From Clostridiales bacterium UBA5446 (lineage in GTDB: Bacteria; Bacillota; Clostridia; Oscillospirales; Oscillospiraceae): a DNA stretch of 19,084 nt. Below the pieces are notes generated by a model. It was given only the letters and a program-made list of their open reading frames with translations. It did no database searches and was not told the origin of the DNA. This document shows, piece by piece, positions 1 through 7,856 of the stretch. The DNA is taken from NCBI GenBank assembly GCA_002427465.1, contig DIRC01000045.1:26007-45090 (forward strand), read 5' to 3'. A program made the position numbers and the translations under genes. Each line of letters starts with the position of its first letter. Within the stretch, counting starts at the first letter, position 1.

Positions 1-2
1 TT

Positions 3-527
3 CGCGTCAGGGAGACGATCAAGGCATTCGATGAAGCGTATCTTGCCGAAAGCAACGCCGCTATCGAGCAGGCAGTGCTCTCACTGAACGAATTTCGCAT
101 GAGTGAAAGGGTTTTCACCTATTATTCCCAGGAGCGGGAGTGCGCCACGCGTAAAATCATCAGCGAGGCGCTCCGTGCAGGAAAAACCGTGGCGCTCCCG
201 GTTGTGTACGGCGGAGGCAATATGGCTTTCGGGGAGTATTCCGGCAGCCTGAGGGACGGCGTCCTCGGCATTTGCGAGCCGGTTGCAGGGGCGCGCATCC
301 TTGTCCCCACGGAAAGGGACGTCATGATCGTGCCGGCCCTTTGCTGTGATAAGGCGGGCTGCCGCCTCGGGCGCGGGGGCGGATATTACGACAGATATCT
401 TGCGGACTGTCCCGCCGTTACGATTTGCCTGTGCCGTGAAAGGCTGCTGGCGGAAAAAATTCCGAAAGAATGGAACGATCTGACCGTCAATATCGTCATA
501 ACGGAAAAAGGGCCTATCCGTCTCTGA
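3..527 (+). CDS. 5-formyltetrahydrofolate cyclo-ligase (5' end outside window)
   Basis: This enzyme converts 5-formyl-THF to 5,10-methenyl-THF with ATP, in cytosolic one-carbon metabolism. The reading frame is open from base 3 to the TGA at 525-527, and the residues before the internal GTG at 75 (RVRETIKAFDEAYLAES...) still fit the family, so the true start lies left of the window. Visible family signatures are the FTYYSQERECATRKII segment, the ALPVV strand, the GICEPVAG segment and the C-terminal GRGGGYYDRYL glycine-rich phosphate/folate loop. About 174 residues are present, against about 180-200 for the whole family, so little is missing. It runs convergently into the small high-cysteine gene on the other strand. 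The family call is firm; the gene symbol differs between species and is left blank. Confidence 0.9.
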   Translation, partial: RVRETIKAFDEAYLAESNAAIEQAVLSLNEFRMSERVFTYYSQERECATRKIISEALRAGKTVALPVVYGGGNMAFGEYSGSLRDGVLGICEPVAGARILVPTERDVMIVPALCCDKAGCRLGRGGGYYDRYLADCPAVTICLCRERLLAEKIPKEWNDLTVNIVITEKGPIRL

Positions 528-540
528 ACAGACGGCCCAA

Positions 541-568
541 ATAAAACAGGGCCCCTTGCGGAGCCCTG
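541..568 (-). terminator. Rho-independent terminator of the high-cysteine gene
   Basis: CAGGGC at 547-552 pairs with GCCCTG at 563-568, with further GG/CC pairing inside and a short GCAA-type loop. Read on the minus strand, the hairpin is followed at once by TTTTAT (complement of 541-546). The T tract is on the minus-strand side, so it mainly terminates the small gene at 604-762. It may also help stop the cyclo-ligase transcript, which lacks a T tract on its own side. Confidence 0.75.
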
Positions 569-603
569 CGAGATGATTTTGCTCTTTTACGCCGGCAGTT
601 GCG

Positions 604-762
604 TTAGCAGCAGCCGCAGTTGGTGCCACAGCCGCAGTTGTTGCCGCAGCCGCAGCCGCAGTTATTGCCTCCAAAGCCGCTACCGCAGCAGCAGAAGATG
701 ATCAGTATCAGGATAATGATCCAGAAGCAGCTGCCACTTCCAGTGTTGTTTCCGCAGAACAT
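604..762 (-). CDS. Small Cys/Gly-rich membrane-associated protein ('chorion class high-cysteine' type)
   Basis: A 52-residue protein. It has a short polar start (MFCGNNTGSGSCFW), then a hydrophobic stretch WIIILILIIFCCC that could span or insert in a membrane, then a tail of CGCG and NNCGCG repeats ending in CGCC. Cysteine and glycine make up roughly half of the protein. The ATG at 760-762 is preferred over the longer upstream frame because GAAAGGG lies about 9 bases upstream and the hydrophobic pattern begins there. Clostridial genomes carry similar tiny proteins under the imported name 'chorion class high-cysteine HCB protein 13'; their function is not established, though the composition resembles spore-coat or metal-binding peptides. 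It is divergent from mltG and convergent with the cyclo-ligase gene. Existence as a gene is likely; any role is unknown. Confidence 0.75.
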   Translation of the reverse strand: MFCGNNTGSGSCFWIIILILIIFCCCGSGFGGNNCGCGCGNNCGCGTNCGCC

Positions 763-879
763 TATTTTTGACCCTTTCTCCGCGCAAATGTAATACACAC
801 GGTTCTCACCCCGCGCGGAAGGTGACACCAATAAAGATTCTTTAGTAGTGATCGGTGAAAGATTCTCCCACACCGTCTG

Positions 880-888
880 TGCTATAAT
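880..888 (+). promoter_or_regulatory. Extended -10 promoter of mltG
   Basis: TGCTATAAT at 880-888 is a perfect TATAAT with the TGn extension, 40 bases upstream of the mltG ATG. No convincing -35 hexamer is seen at the usual distance, as is common with extended -10 promoters. Confidence 0.55.
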
Positions 889-928
889 ATGCCAACAGCG
901 CTTAACACGTTACTTAGGAGTATTTTCA

Positions 929-2245
929 ATGGCGGATGATTTTGATAAGCTCAATGAGATATTTGGCGTTAAACCTGAATCGCGGGAAGATGCCCTCGGA
1001 GACGAGGTTTCGAAGCCCGTAAGCAGGAAGTCCCGGCTCGAAAAGCTGGATGAAAAGCTTTATGATCCGCAAAAGCATAGGATCGCGGATGACGAAGAGC
1101 CGGAGGAGAGGGATTATATGCCCATCCGCGGCCGGCGGGACGGGAAAATCGGCTGCCTGGGCGGACTTATGTATTTTGTGTTCGTCGTGAGCGTCAGCAT
1201 CATCCTCGCCTCTGTCGGATGGATGGCGGCCACAGATGTCCTTGCGCTCAATAAGAATCAGATGGTGGCCGAGATCGTATTGCCACCCTCTGCGTTCACG
1301 GAGAAAGAGGTGGATGTGGAAGAGGACGGGGAGGTGGTCGGCGCCCAAACGGTGCGCCTGGCCGATATAGATTATGTTGCCCGTGCCCTTAAGGACGCCG
1401 GAATTATTGAATACAAGCTGCTGTTTAAGCTGTTCTGCCAGATATCCAACGCCTCCCGGAAAATTGATCCGGGAACCTATGAGCTTTCAACGGATTTTGA
1501 TTACCGGGCGCTGGTCAAGAAAATGCAGACGGGCTCCGGCGCCATGCTGACCACCAAGCTCACCTTCCCCGAGGGGTATACCATGGCCCAGATCTTTGAG
1601 AAGCTGGAGGAAAATAACGTCTGCAGTCAGAAGGATCTCTATGCCGCGGCCGCCGACTATCTCTACAACTACTCTTTCCTGGAGAATGCCGAAACCGGGG
1701 AATATACGAGACTGGAAGGCTACCTGTTCCCGGATACCTATGAATTTTATCAGGGAATGCAGGCCTCAAGCGCCATCAATAAATTCCTGGAGGCGTTCCA
1801 TTCCAAGCTTACCGCGGATATGTACAAGCAGGCGGATAATCTTGGGATTTCCCTGCAAACGGCTGTTACTATTGCCTCTATGATCGAGGGCGAGGCCGCC
1901 AACGACGACGAGCGGGCGACGATTGCTTCGGTCATCTATAACCGTCTGGCCGCGGGAATGCCGCTTCAGATTGACGCCACGGTGCAGTATGCTCTGGAGG
2001 AGCGCAAGGAATTTCTGACCGAGGCAGATCTTCAGGTGGACAGCCCGTATAACACCTATCTCTACACGGGTCTGCCCCCCGGGGCGATCTGCAGCCCCGG
2101 TCTGGCTTCCCTCAGGGCGGCGCTGCAGCCGGCCAGCACCGGCTATTATTTCTACGCGCTGGATACCGAGACCCAGACGCACCGCTTCTTCGAGACCTAT
2201 GAGGCGCAGCAGAATTTTGTCGCAGGGCAGGACTACTCGGGGTAA
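929..2245 (+). CDS. mltG: Endolytic transglycosylase MltG (YceG-like)
   Basis: A 438-residue inner-membrane lytic transglycosylase that cleaves nascent glycan strands inside the chain and is thought to set glycan length. The first ~75 residues are charged and cytoplasmic. A single transmembrane helix follows at about residues 78-100 (GGLMYFVFVVSVSIILASVGW), then a LysM-like subdomain and the YceG domain. The TIASMIEGEA motif places the catalytic Glu at about residue 320, followed by ERATIASVIYNRLAAGMPLQ and ATVQYAL, all typical of the family. The C-terminal GYYFYAL...THRFF segment is also conserved. ATG 929 was chosen over an earlier in-frame start at 848 because TTAGGAG lies 8 bases upstream and the extended -10 box sits between the two. 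The gene stands alone, followed by the alaS promoter. Confidence 0.93.
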   Translation: MADDFDKLNEIFGVKPESREDALGDEVSKPVSRKSRLEKLDEKLYDPQKHRIADDEEPEERDYMPIRGRRDGKIGCLGGLMYFVFVVSVSIILASVGWMAATDVLALNKNQMVAEIVLPPSAFTEKEVDVEEDGEVVGAQTVRLADIDYVARALKDAGIIEYKLLFKLFCQISNASRKIDPGTYELSTDFDYRALVKKMQTGSGAMLTTKLTFPEGYTMAQIFEKLEENNVCSQKDLYAAAADYLYNYSFLENAETGEYTRLEGYLFPDTYEFYQGMQASSAINKFLEAFHSKLTADMYKQADNLGISLQTAVTIASMIEGEAANDDERATIASVIYNRLAAGMPLQIDATVQYALEERKEFLTEADLQVDSPYNTYLYTGLPPGAICSPGLASLRAALQPASTGYYFYALDTETQTHRFFETYEAQQNFVAGQDYSG

Positions 2246-2252
2246 AAAGGCA

Positions 2253-2280
2253 TTGACATGCCTCAAAAATGTGATAAAAT
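2253..2280 (+). promoter_or_regulatory. Sigma-A type promoter of the alaS T-box transcript
   Basis: TTGACA at 2253-2258 is a perfect -35 and TAAAAT at 2275-2280 a five-of-six -10, separated by 16 bases. It lies just after the mltG stop and directly before the T-box leader, so transcription should begin near 2287. Confidence 0.7.
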
Positions 2281-2286
2281 CTTTTG

Positions 2287-2520
2287 CGATATCATAAATG
2301 CCATGAAGAAGCCAACCGGCGATTTGCGGGTATGAAGCGAGAGGGGGATGGTGCAAGCCCCTTATACCGGCCGCCGGGCGCCACTTTGGAGCTTCCCGCG
2401 ATGAGCGGGACGGTTGGTCACCGTTATTATACCGTGTGAGATGCCTGCTCCATGCGGGATAATCAGGGTGGTACCGTGCAGATTTTTCTCGCCCCTGACG
2501 CTTGCGTCAGGGGCGTTTTT
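2287..2520 (+). promoter_or_regulatory. T-box riboswitch leader, alanine type
   Basis: The signature T-box sequence AGGGTGGTACCGTG is at 2465-2478, followed by an intrinsic terminator at 2491-2520. Upstream is a stem I region with GAGAG near 2340 and a GGTGCAAG loop at about 2350-2357. A candidate specifier GCC (Ala) lies at 2380-2382, followed by A and then the TTTGGAGC segment usually found 3' of specifiers. T-box leaders bind uncharged tRNA through the specifier and the 3' NCCA end; binding favours the antiterminator and so raises alaS expression when alanyl-tRNA is scarce. The element class is certain from the T-box motif. The specifier is inferred from position and from the downstream gene. 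Confidence 0.92.
2491..2520 (+). terminator. T-box controlled intrinsic terminator
   Basis: GCCCCTGACG at 2491-2500 and CGTCAGGGGC at 2505-2514 form a perfect 10-bp stem with a four-base loop, followed by GTTTTT at 2515-2520. It lies 13 bases after the T-box sequence, as expected for the terminator alternative of the riboswitch. Confidence 0.92.
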
Positions 2521-2562
2521 ATTAAGGGTATTTCTGGAATACACCAATACGGAGGAAAACAT

Positions 2563-5211
2563 ATGGAAAAATTCGGACTTAATCAGCTGCGGGAAATGTT
2601 CCTGTCATTTTTTGAAACAAAAGGGCATCTTCGCCTGCCAAGTTTCTCGCTTATTCCCCAAAACGACCCGTCTTTACTGCTCATCAACTCCGGTATGGCG
2701 CCAATGAAGCCTTACTTTACCGGAGAGGTGGAGCCGCCCTGCCGCCGCGTGTGCACCTGCCAGAAATGCATACGCACGGGGGATATTGAAAACATTGGGA
2801 AAACGGCACGGCACGGCACGTTTTTTGAGATGCTGGGAAACTTCTCTTTCGGTGATTATTTTAAAAGCGAGGCCATTGCCTGGAGCTGGGAATTTCTCAC
2901 CAGCCCCGAGTGGGTAGGCATTGATCCGGACAAGCTCTATCCGTCGATCTATCTGGACGACGACGAGGCGTTTGAGATTTGGAATAAGGAAATCGGGATA
3001 CCGGCCGAGCGCATTTTCAGGTTCGGCAAGGCGGACAACTTCTGGGAGCATGGCACCGGACCTTGCGGCCCGTGCTCGGAAGTTTATTTCGACCGGGGCG
3101 AAAAATACAGCTGCGGCAGGCCGGACTGCACCGTCGGCTGCGAGTGCGACCGGTATATAGAGGTCTGGAACAATGTGTTCTCCCAGTTCAACAATCAGGG
3201 GGACGGCACTTACACCGAGCTGGCCACAAAGAATATCGACACAGGCATGGGCCTTGAGCGCCTGGCGGTGGTATGCCAGGGCGTGGATAGCCTGTTCGAC
3301 GTGGACACGGTGATGAATATCACGGACAAGGTTTCGGAGATAACGGGCGCGACTTACGGAAGCAGCCATGCAACAGACGTTTCCCTCCGGGTAATTACCG
3401 ACCATATCCGCTCGGCGACCTTCATGATCGGCGACGGTGTGCTGCCCTCAAACGAAGGGCGGGGCTATGTGCTGCGCCGCCTGCTGCGCCGCGCCGCGCG
3501 CCACGGCAAGCTGCTGGGCGTGAACGAGCCGTTTTTATATCGGGTATGCGATACCGTCATTCACGAAAACCGCGAAGCCTATCCCGACCTTTTGGAGAAG
3601 CAGAGCTATATCACCAGGGTCATCAAGACCGAGGAAGACAGCTTTGCCCGCACGATTGACGGCGGAATGCGGATTCTCGCGGAGCTTATGGAAGAGATGA
3701 AGGCGAAAAACGAGACCGTGCTGCCGGGGGCGGACGCTTTCCGGCTCTATGATACCTATGGTTTCCCCCTGGATCTTACGGAGGATATTCTGGCGGACGC
3801 GGGCATGGCTGCGGATACCGAAGGCTTCGGCGCCCTGATGGACGAGCAGCGGGAGCGGGCCAGAGCCGCCAGGGGCGACATGAGCGAGGCCTGGGCGGGG
3901 ATTGATCTCGGCCTTGACAATACGCCCACGATGTTCCTGGGCTATGATACGCTGGAGGCTGGCGGAAAGGTGCTTGCCATGGTGGCGGAAAACGAGCTTT
4001 CCATGACCCTGCGCGCCGGGGAATCCGGGTTCGTGATTTTGGACAGGACTCCATTTTACGCGGAGATGGGCGGCCAGTCCGCCGATCACGGTGTGCTGAA
4101 GCTGGGAAACGCGGAATTCGCCGTGTCGGATGTCCAGAAGAACAAGGGCGGGAAGTACCTGCATCACGGGAAGATGATCTCCGGAGAGCTTTTGCTTGGT
4201 CAGGAAGTCTCCGCAAGCGTGGACGCTAGCCGACGCGCCGCCATTATGCGCGCCCACAGCGCCACGCATCTGCTGCATGCGGCGCTGATTTCCACCCTGG
4301 GCGACCATGTGCATCAGGCGGGTTCCCTGGTGGAGCCGGACAGGCTGCGCTTTGACTTCACCCACTTTGCGGCCATGACGCCGGAGGAAATCACAACGGT
4401 GGAACAGGCTGTGAATAACTCCGTTTTGGCGGGGGCGCAGGTCACCGTGCGCGAAATGCCCATGGATAAGGCTAAGGCCGAAGGAGCCATCGCGCTCTTT
4501 GGGGAGAAATACGGCAGCACCGTCCGGGTGGTGACCATGGGCGGCATTTCCATGGAGCTTTGCGGCGGTACCCATCTGGACGATATTGCCAAGGTGGGGC
4601 CATTCAGAATAGAAAGCGAGTTTTCCGTGGCCTCCGGTGTGCGACGGATTGAAGCGGTGACAGGCCGTGAATATATGAAGGAGACCGACGCGCTGCGGCT
4701 GACCGTCGCCCGGGTGGCGGAAACCCTGAAGGCTCAGCCGTCGGAGATCATCCATAAGGCTGAGAACACCATGGCGGAGCTGCGCGCCATGAAGCAGAAG
4801 CTGGAGCAGCTTCAGGATAAGATTCGCGCCGGAGAAACGGAGGGGATTCTGGCCTCCGCGCAAAATATCGGCGGGCTGAAAGCACTTGCCGTTAAACAGT
4901 CCGATGTCAGCGCGGACGGCCTGCGCCGCATGGGGGATATGATCCGGGACAGAGACCCGGATGTGGTGGCGGTTCTGGCCTCCGTGGAGGGGGAAAAAAT
5001 CACTTTCCTGGCCGTATGCGGGAAAAACGCCGTCGCAAGGGGCGTGAAGGCCGGGGACATCGTCCGCCGTGTCAGCGAGATCTGCGGCGGCAAGGGCGGC
5101 GGCCGGCCGGATTCCGCCATGGGCGGCGGCAGGGACCTGCAAATGCTTGACAAGGCGCTGGCCCAGGTTCGGGTTATAGTCTCGGAAAAGCTGGGCATCA
5201 CAAATCAGTAA
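2563..5211 (+). CDS. alaS: Alanine--tRNA ligase
   Basis: An 882-residue class II synthetase that charges tRNA-Ala and edits misacylated Ser/Gly. It starts with MEKFGLNQLREMFLSFFETKGH and carries the catalytic-core signatures NDPSLLLINSGMAPMKPYFTG, RHGTFFEMLGNFSFGDYFK and the GMGLERLA motif 3. The editing domain has the zinc ligands HSATH (His565, His569) and CGGTH (Cys667, His671), nearly the same numbering as the E. coli enzyme. The C-terminal C-Ala domain ends with the GGKGGGRPDSAMGGG tail. Length is normal. ATG 2563 follows GGAGG at 2551-2555 with 7-base spacing; an in-frame ATG at 2452 lies inside the T-box leader and is rejected. It is regulated by the alanine T-box upstream. The next gene begins 12 bases after its stop, so co-transcription is likely. 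Confidence 0.98.
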   Translation: MEKFGLNQLREMFLSFFETKGHLRLPSFSLIPQNDPSLLLINSGMAPMKPYFTGEVEPPCRRVCTCQKCIRTGDIENIGKTARHGTFFEMLGNFSFGDYFKSEAIAWSWEFLTSPEWVGIDPDKLYPSIYLDDDEAFEIWNKEIGIPAERIFRFGKADNFWEHGTGPCGPCSEVYFDRGEKYSCGRPDCTVGCECDRYIEVWNNVFSQFNNQGDGTYTELATKNIDTGMGLERLAVVCQGVDSLFDVDTVMNITDKVSEITGATYGSSHATDVSLRVITDHIRSATFMIGDGVLPSNEGRGYVLRRLLRRAARHGKLLGVNEPFLYRVCDTVIHENREAYPDLLEKQSYITRVIKTEEDSFARTIDGGMRILAELMEEMKAKNETVLPGADAFRLYDTYGFPLDLTEDILADAGMAADTEGFGALMDEQRERARAARGDMSEAWAGIDLGLDNTPTMFLGYDTLEAGGKVLAMVAENELSMTLRAGESGFVILDRTPFYAEMGGQSADHGVLKLGNAEFAVSDVQKNKGGKYLHHGKMISGELLLGQEVSASVDASRRAAIMRAHSATHLLHAALISTLGDHVHQAGSLVEPDRLRFDFTHFAAMTPEEITTVEQAVNNSVLAGAQVTVREMPMDKAKAEGAIALFGEKYGSTVRVVTMGGISMELCGGTHLDDIAKVGPFRIESEFSVASGVRRIEAVTGREYMKETDALRLTVARVAETLKAQPSEIIHKAENTMAELRAMKQKLEQLQDKIRAGETEGILASAQNIGGLKALAVKQSDVSADGLRRMGDMIRDRDPDVVAVLASVEGEKITFLAVCGKNAVARGVKAGDIVRRVSEICGGKGGGRPDSAMGGGRDLQMLDKALAQVRVIVSEKLGITNQ

Positions 5212-5223
5212 GGAGGAGACAGC

Positions 5224-5565
5224 GTGTCAGATTGTATTTTCTGCAAAATAGCAACCGGTGAAATTCCTTCCGCCTGCCTGTGGAACGATGAGCGCGTATT
5301 CGCTTTTCGTGACATTAATCCCCAGGCGCCGGTGCATTTTCTGGTGATCCCGAAGGCGCACATCCCGGGCGTTTCGGAAATCACCCCGGAAAACTCCGAG
5401 GTGGTTGCAAAATGCTTTGAGGTTATTGCAAAGCTGGCGGAGCGGGAAGGGCTTCGGGGGGGATACCGGGTCATATCCAACTGCGGTCCGGACGCCGGGC
5501 AGACAGTTAACCATCTCCATTTCCATGTTCTTGCCGGAACGAAAATGGCCGAGAAAATGGTCTGA
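5224..5565 (+). CDS. HIT family (histidine triad) nucleotide hydrolase
   Basis: A 113-residue cytosolic protein of the HINT branch, which hydrolyses nucleoside phosphoramidates and related adenylates. The triad NHLHFHVLAG gives His97, His99 and His101. The N-terminal CIFCKIATGEIP has the CxxC pair common in bacterial HIT proteins, and FRDINPQAPVHFLVIPKAHI is the standard core. The start is GTG at 5224 with AAGGAGGA just upstream; no suitable ATG is available and the protein begins at the conserved MSDCIFCKI. It follows alaS by 12 bases and is probably translated from the same message. HINT enzymes can hydrolyse aminoacyl-adenylates, so placement next to a synthetase is suggestive, but no specific partnership can be shown. 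Confidence 0.93.
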   Translation: MSDCIFCKIATGEIPSACLWNDERVFAFRDINPQAPVHFLVIPKAHIPGVSEITPENSEVVAKCFEVIAKLAEREGLRGGYRVISNCGPDAGQTVNHLHFHVLAGTKMAEKMV

Positions 5566-5576
5566 GCCGCCGCGCC

Positions 5577-7856
5577 GTGCGTAAGCTGGTGAACGCGGCG
5601 ATGGCTTATACCGCCGCACTCGTAATTGCACATTATGTGTTGCCGCACGGCTGGCTTTTGATCTGTGCCGCCGTGCCGGCTGCGCTGTCCCTTCCCGCCC
5701 TGGCGCTGCGCGGGAATTTACGGGTTCGGGCGATGATTTTGCTGCTCTCATCCGCCGTGGGATTTCTCTGGTATTGGGGTTACGGCGCGGCTTTTGCCGC
5801 GCCCGCCGAAGAACTTGCCGGCCAGACGCGTTATGTAACGGCGCGGGTCACGGATTACGGCGCCGACAAAGGGAATTACTCTGTGGTTTATGTACGGCTT
5901 GAGGAGGCAAATCTGCCCCGCGCCAAGGTTGCGGTATATGATTTTTACGGTCATATGCCGCAACTGTCGCCGGGGGACATGATCCGGGCCGAGTTGTCCT
6001 TCTCCACGGCTTCCGAGAGCTACGGGGAGGTCACGGACGTGTATTCTTCCAGGGGGATTTTCGTCCGGGCAAGCCTGGAATCTAAGCCGGAAAACCTGGG
6101 CCGGGCCGCATTTTCCTTTTTGTACTTCCCAAAGGTCATAGCCGAATGGGTAAGAGAGGCGACCGGCGCGGTGTTTTCAGGGGAGACGCGGGCTTATATG
6201 GAGGCGCTGCTCATCGGTAGCAACGGCGGACTTTATCAGGACAGGCCGCTCTATAACGCAATTACCGGTTCCGGTATCCTCCACACGGTTGCCGTGTCCG
6301 GGATGCACCTGGCGTATCTGTGGGGATTTCTCAGCCTTATTCTGACCAATAAACGCATGGTCATGACCCTGGGGATTCCGGCTGTCTGGGTGTTTGCGGT
6401 GATGGCCGGATTTACTCCATCGGTTGCGCGGGCGGCGTTCACCCTGACCATGGCGGCCGTCGCGCCGCTGCTGCGGCGGGAAAACGACGCGCCGACTGCT
6501 CTGTCCGCCATTCTGCTTATTTTGCTGCTTGAAAATCCGTTTGCCGTGGGCAGTATCAGCCTGCAGCTTTCGTTCAGCGCAATGGCGGGAATCCTGCTTT
6601 TATCCGGTCGAATCAATTCCTGGCTAAACTCAGTGTGGAAAAGACCGGAGAATAAGCCGGCGGTCATCCGCCGGTTTATCATCGCCTCCCTTTCGTCCAC
6701 TCTTGGCGCGATTATCCTTACCACCCCCGTCGGCGCACTGCATTTCGGCGCCGTTTCCTTGGTGTCGCCGCTGACAAACCTGCTGGTTTTATGGGTGATC
6801 CCTTTCAGCTTTATCGGGGGATATGCAGCGGTGTTTTTGGGCGCCGTCCTGCCGCCCCTGGGCATGGCGGCGGCTTGGCTCGTGTCCATTTCCGTCAAAT
6901 ACATCATTTTTGTGGCAAAGCTGCTGTCCTCTCTGCCTTTTGCCGTCATTTATACGGCCAACAGCCTGACGGGATGGTGGCTGATCTTTTCTTATGCGGT
7001 GTTTCTGTATGCCTGGTGGAGAAAGGGTAAGGCCCGTTTCAGGCCGCTTGTGCCGATATCGGTATCCGTTACCGCCCTTGCCGTCCTGCTGGCGGCGACA
7101 GCGGTTTACTACAATTCGGGCGCGTTCGTTACCGCCATCGACGTGGGGCAGGGCCAGTGCCTGGCGGTGTTCCAGGGCTGCAATACCGTTCTCATCGATT
7201 GCGGCGGAGGCGGAAAATGGCGAAATGCCGGGGACACGGCGGCGGATTATCTGATCGCTCGCGGCAGGACGCGCGTGGATATGCTGGTGCTGACCCATCT
7301 GCATGCGGATCACGCCAACGGCGTGTCGGCGCTGATGTCACGGATGGACGTGCGGTATCTGGCGCTGCCGGCGGACGCGGAAGACGAAGACGGGCTGGTC
7401 GGGGAGATCATTTCGGCGGCCCTGCGCAGCGGGACGGAGATCATGTATGTCTCCGAGGATACGGACGCGGCTGTCGGCGGGATTTCCCTCCGGCTTTATG
7501 AGCCCCTGGGGGCCGGCGACCTGAACGAGCGGGGAATCATCGTTATCGCCAGCGTCGGAGACTATGATATGCTTGTGACGGGAGATGTCAACGTTGCGGT
7601 GGAAAGGCTGCTTGTGGATTCCGCGGCGCTTCCCGACTTCGAGCTGCTGGTGGCGGGGCATCATGGTTCAAAATACGCCACGTCCTATGAACTGCTGGAT
7701 GCGGTCAGGGCGGAAACCGCGATCATTTCCGTGGGCTATAATAACTACGGGCATCCGACACGGGAGGCGCTCTGGCGGTTATCCGCCTACGGAATGACGG
7801 TATTTCGAACAGATCAGATGGGAACCGTAACCTTAAGGATAGATAAAAATGGCTAA
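5577..7856 (+). CDS. comEC: ComEC/Rec2-family DNA internalization channel
   Basis: A polytopic membrane protein of up to 759 residues that forms the channel for single-stranded DNA uptake in transformation. Order of parts: N-terminal hydrophobic helices with a DUF4131-like soluble segment (about residues 70-170); the Competence domain beginning near LLIGSNGGLYQDRPLYNAITGSG and the VAVSGMHLAYLWG motif, with many helices to about residue 515; then a C-terminal metallo-beta-lactamase domain. That domain starts at TAIDVGQGQ and has the metal motif HLHADH (His574, His576, Asp578, His579), a VTGDV strand and AGHHGSKYATS. The start is uncertain: GTG 5577 gives the longest form, with GTG 5589 and ATG 5601 in frame, and none has a clear SD. 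It overlaps holA by 8 bases. The frame is intact, but competence cannot be concluded from this gene alone. Confidence 0.92.
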   Translation: MRKLVNAAMAYTAALVIAHYVLPHGWLLICAAVPAALSLPALALRGNLRVRAMILLLSSAVGFLWYWGYGAAFAAPAEELAGQTRYVTARVTDYGADKGNYSVVYVRLEEANLPRAKVAVYDFYGHMPQLSPGDMIRAELSFSTASESYGEVTDVYSSRGIFVRASLESKPENLGRAAFSFLYFPKVIAEWVREATGAVFSGETRAYMEALLIGSNGGLYQDRPLYNAITGSGILHTVAVSGMHLAYLWGFLSLILTNKRMVMTLGIPAVWVFAVMAGFTPSVARAAFTLTMAAVAPLLRRENDAPTALSAILLILLLENPFAVGSISLQLSFSAMAGILLLSGRINSWLNSVWKRPENKPAVIRRFIIASLSSTLGAIILTTPVGALHFGAVSLVSPLTNLLVLWVIPFSFIGGYAAVFLGAVLPPLGMAAAWLVSISVKYIIFVAKLLSSLPFAVIYTANSLTGWWLIFSYAVFLYAWWRKGKARFRPLVPISVSVTALAVLLAATAVYYNSGAFVTAIDVGQGQCLAVFQGCNTVLIDCGGGGKWRNAGDTAADYLIARGRTRVDMLVLTHLHADHANGVSALMSRMDVRYLALPADAEDEDGLVGEIISAALRSGTEIMYVSEDTDAAVGGISLRLYEPLGAGDLNERGIIVIASVGDYDMLVTGDVNVAVERLLVDSAALPDFELLVAGHHGSKYATSYELLDAVRAETAIISVGYNNYGHPTREALWRLSAYGMTVFRTDQMGTVTLRIDKNG

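Noticed and set aside
511..538. Stem CGTCT/AGACG as terminator of the cyclo-ligase gene
   Set aside because: Only five pairs, it includes the stop codon in the loop and has no T tract.
81..674. 197-residue minus-strand frame with an alanine/threonine-rich start
   Set aside because: It is the antisense of the cyclo-ligase gene, and its repetitive start is a frame-shifted reading of the CGC/NNC repeats of the high-cysteine gene.
3535..5142. 535-residue open frame antisense to alaS
   Set aside because: It lies wholly within alaS, has histidine- and arginine-rich low-complexity composition typical of GC-rich antisense frames, and has no SD.
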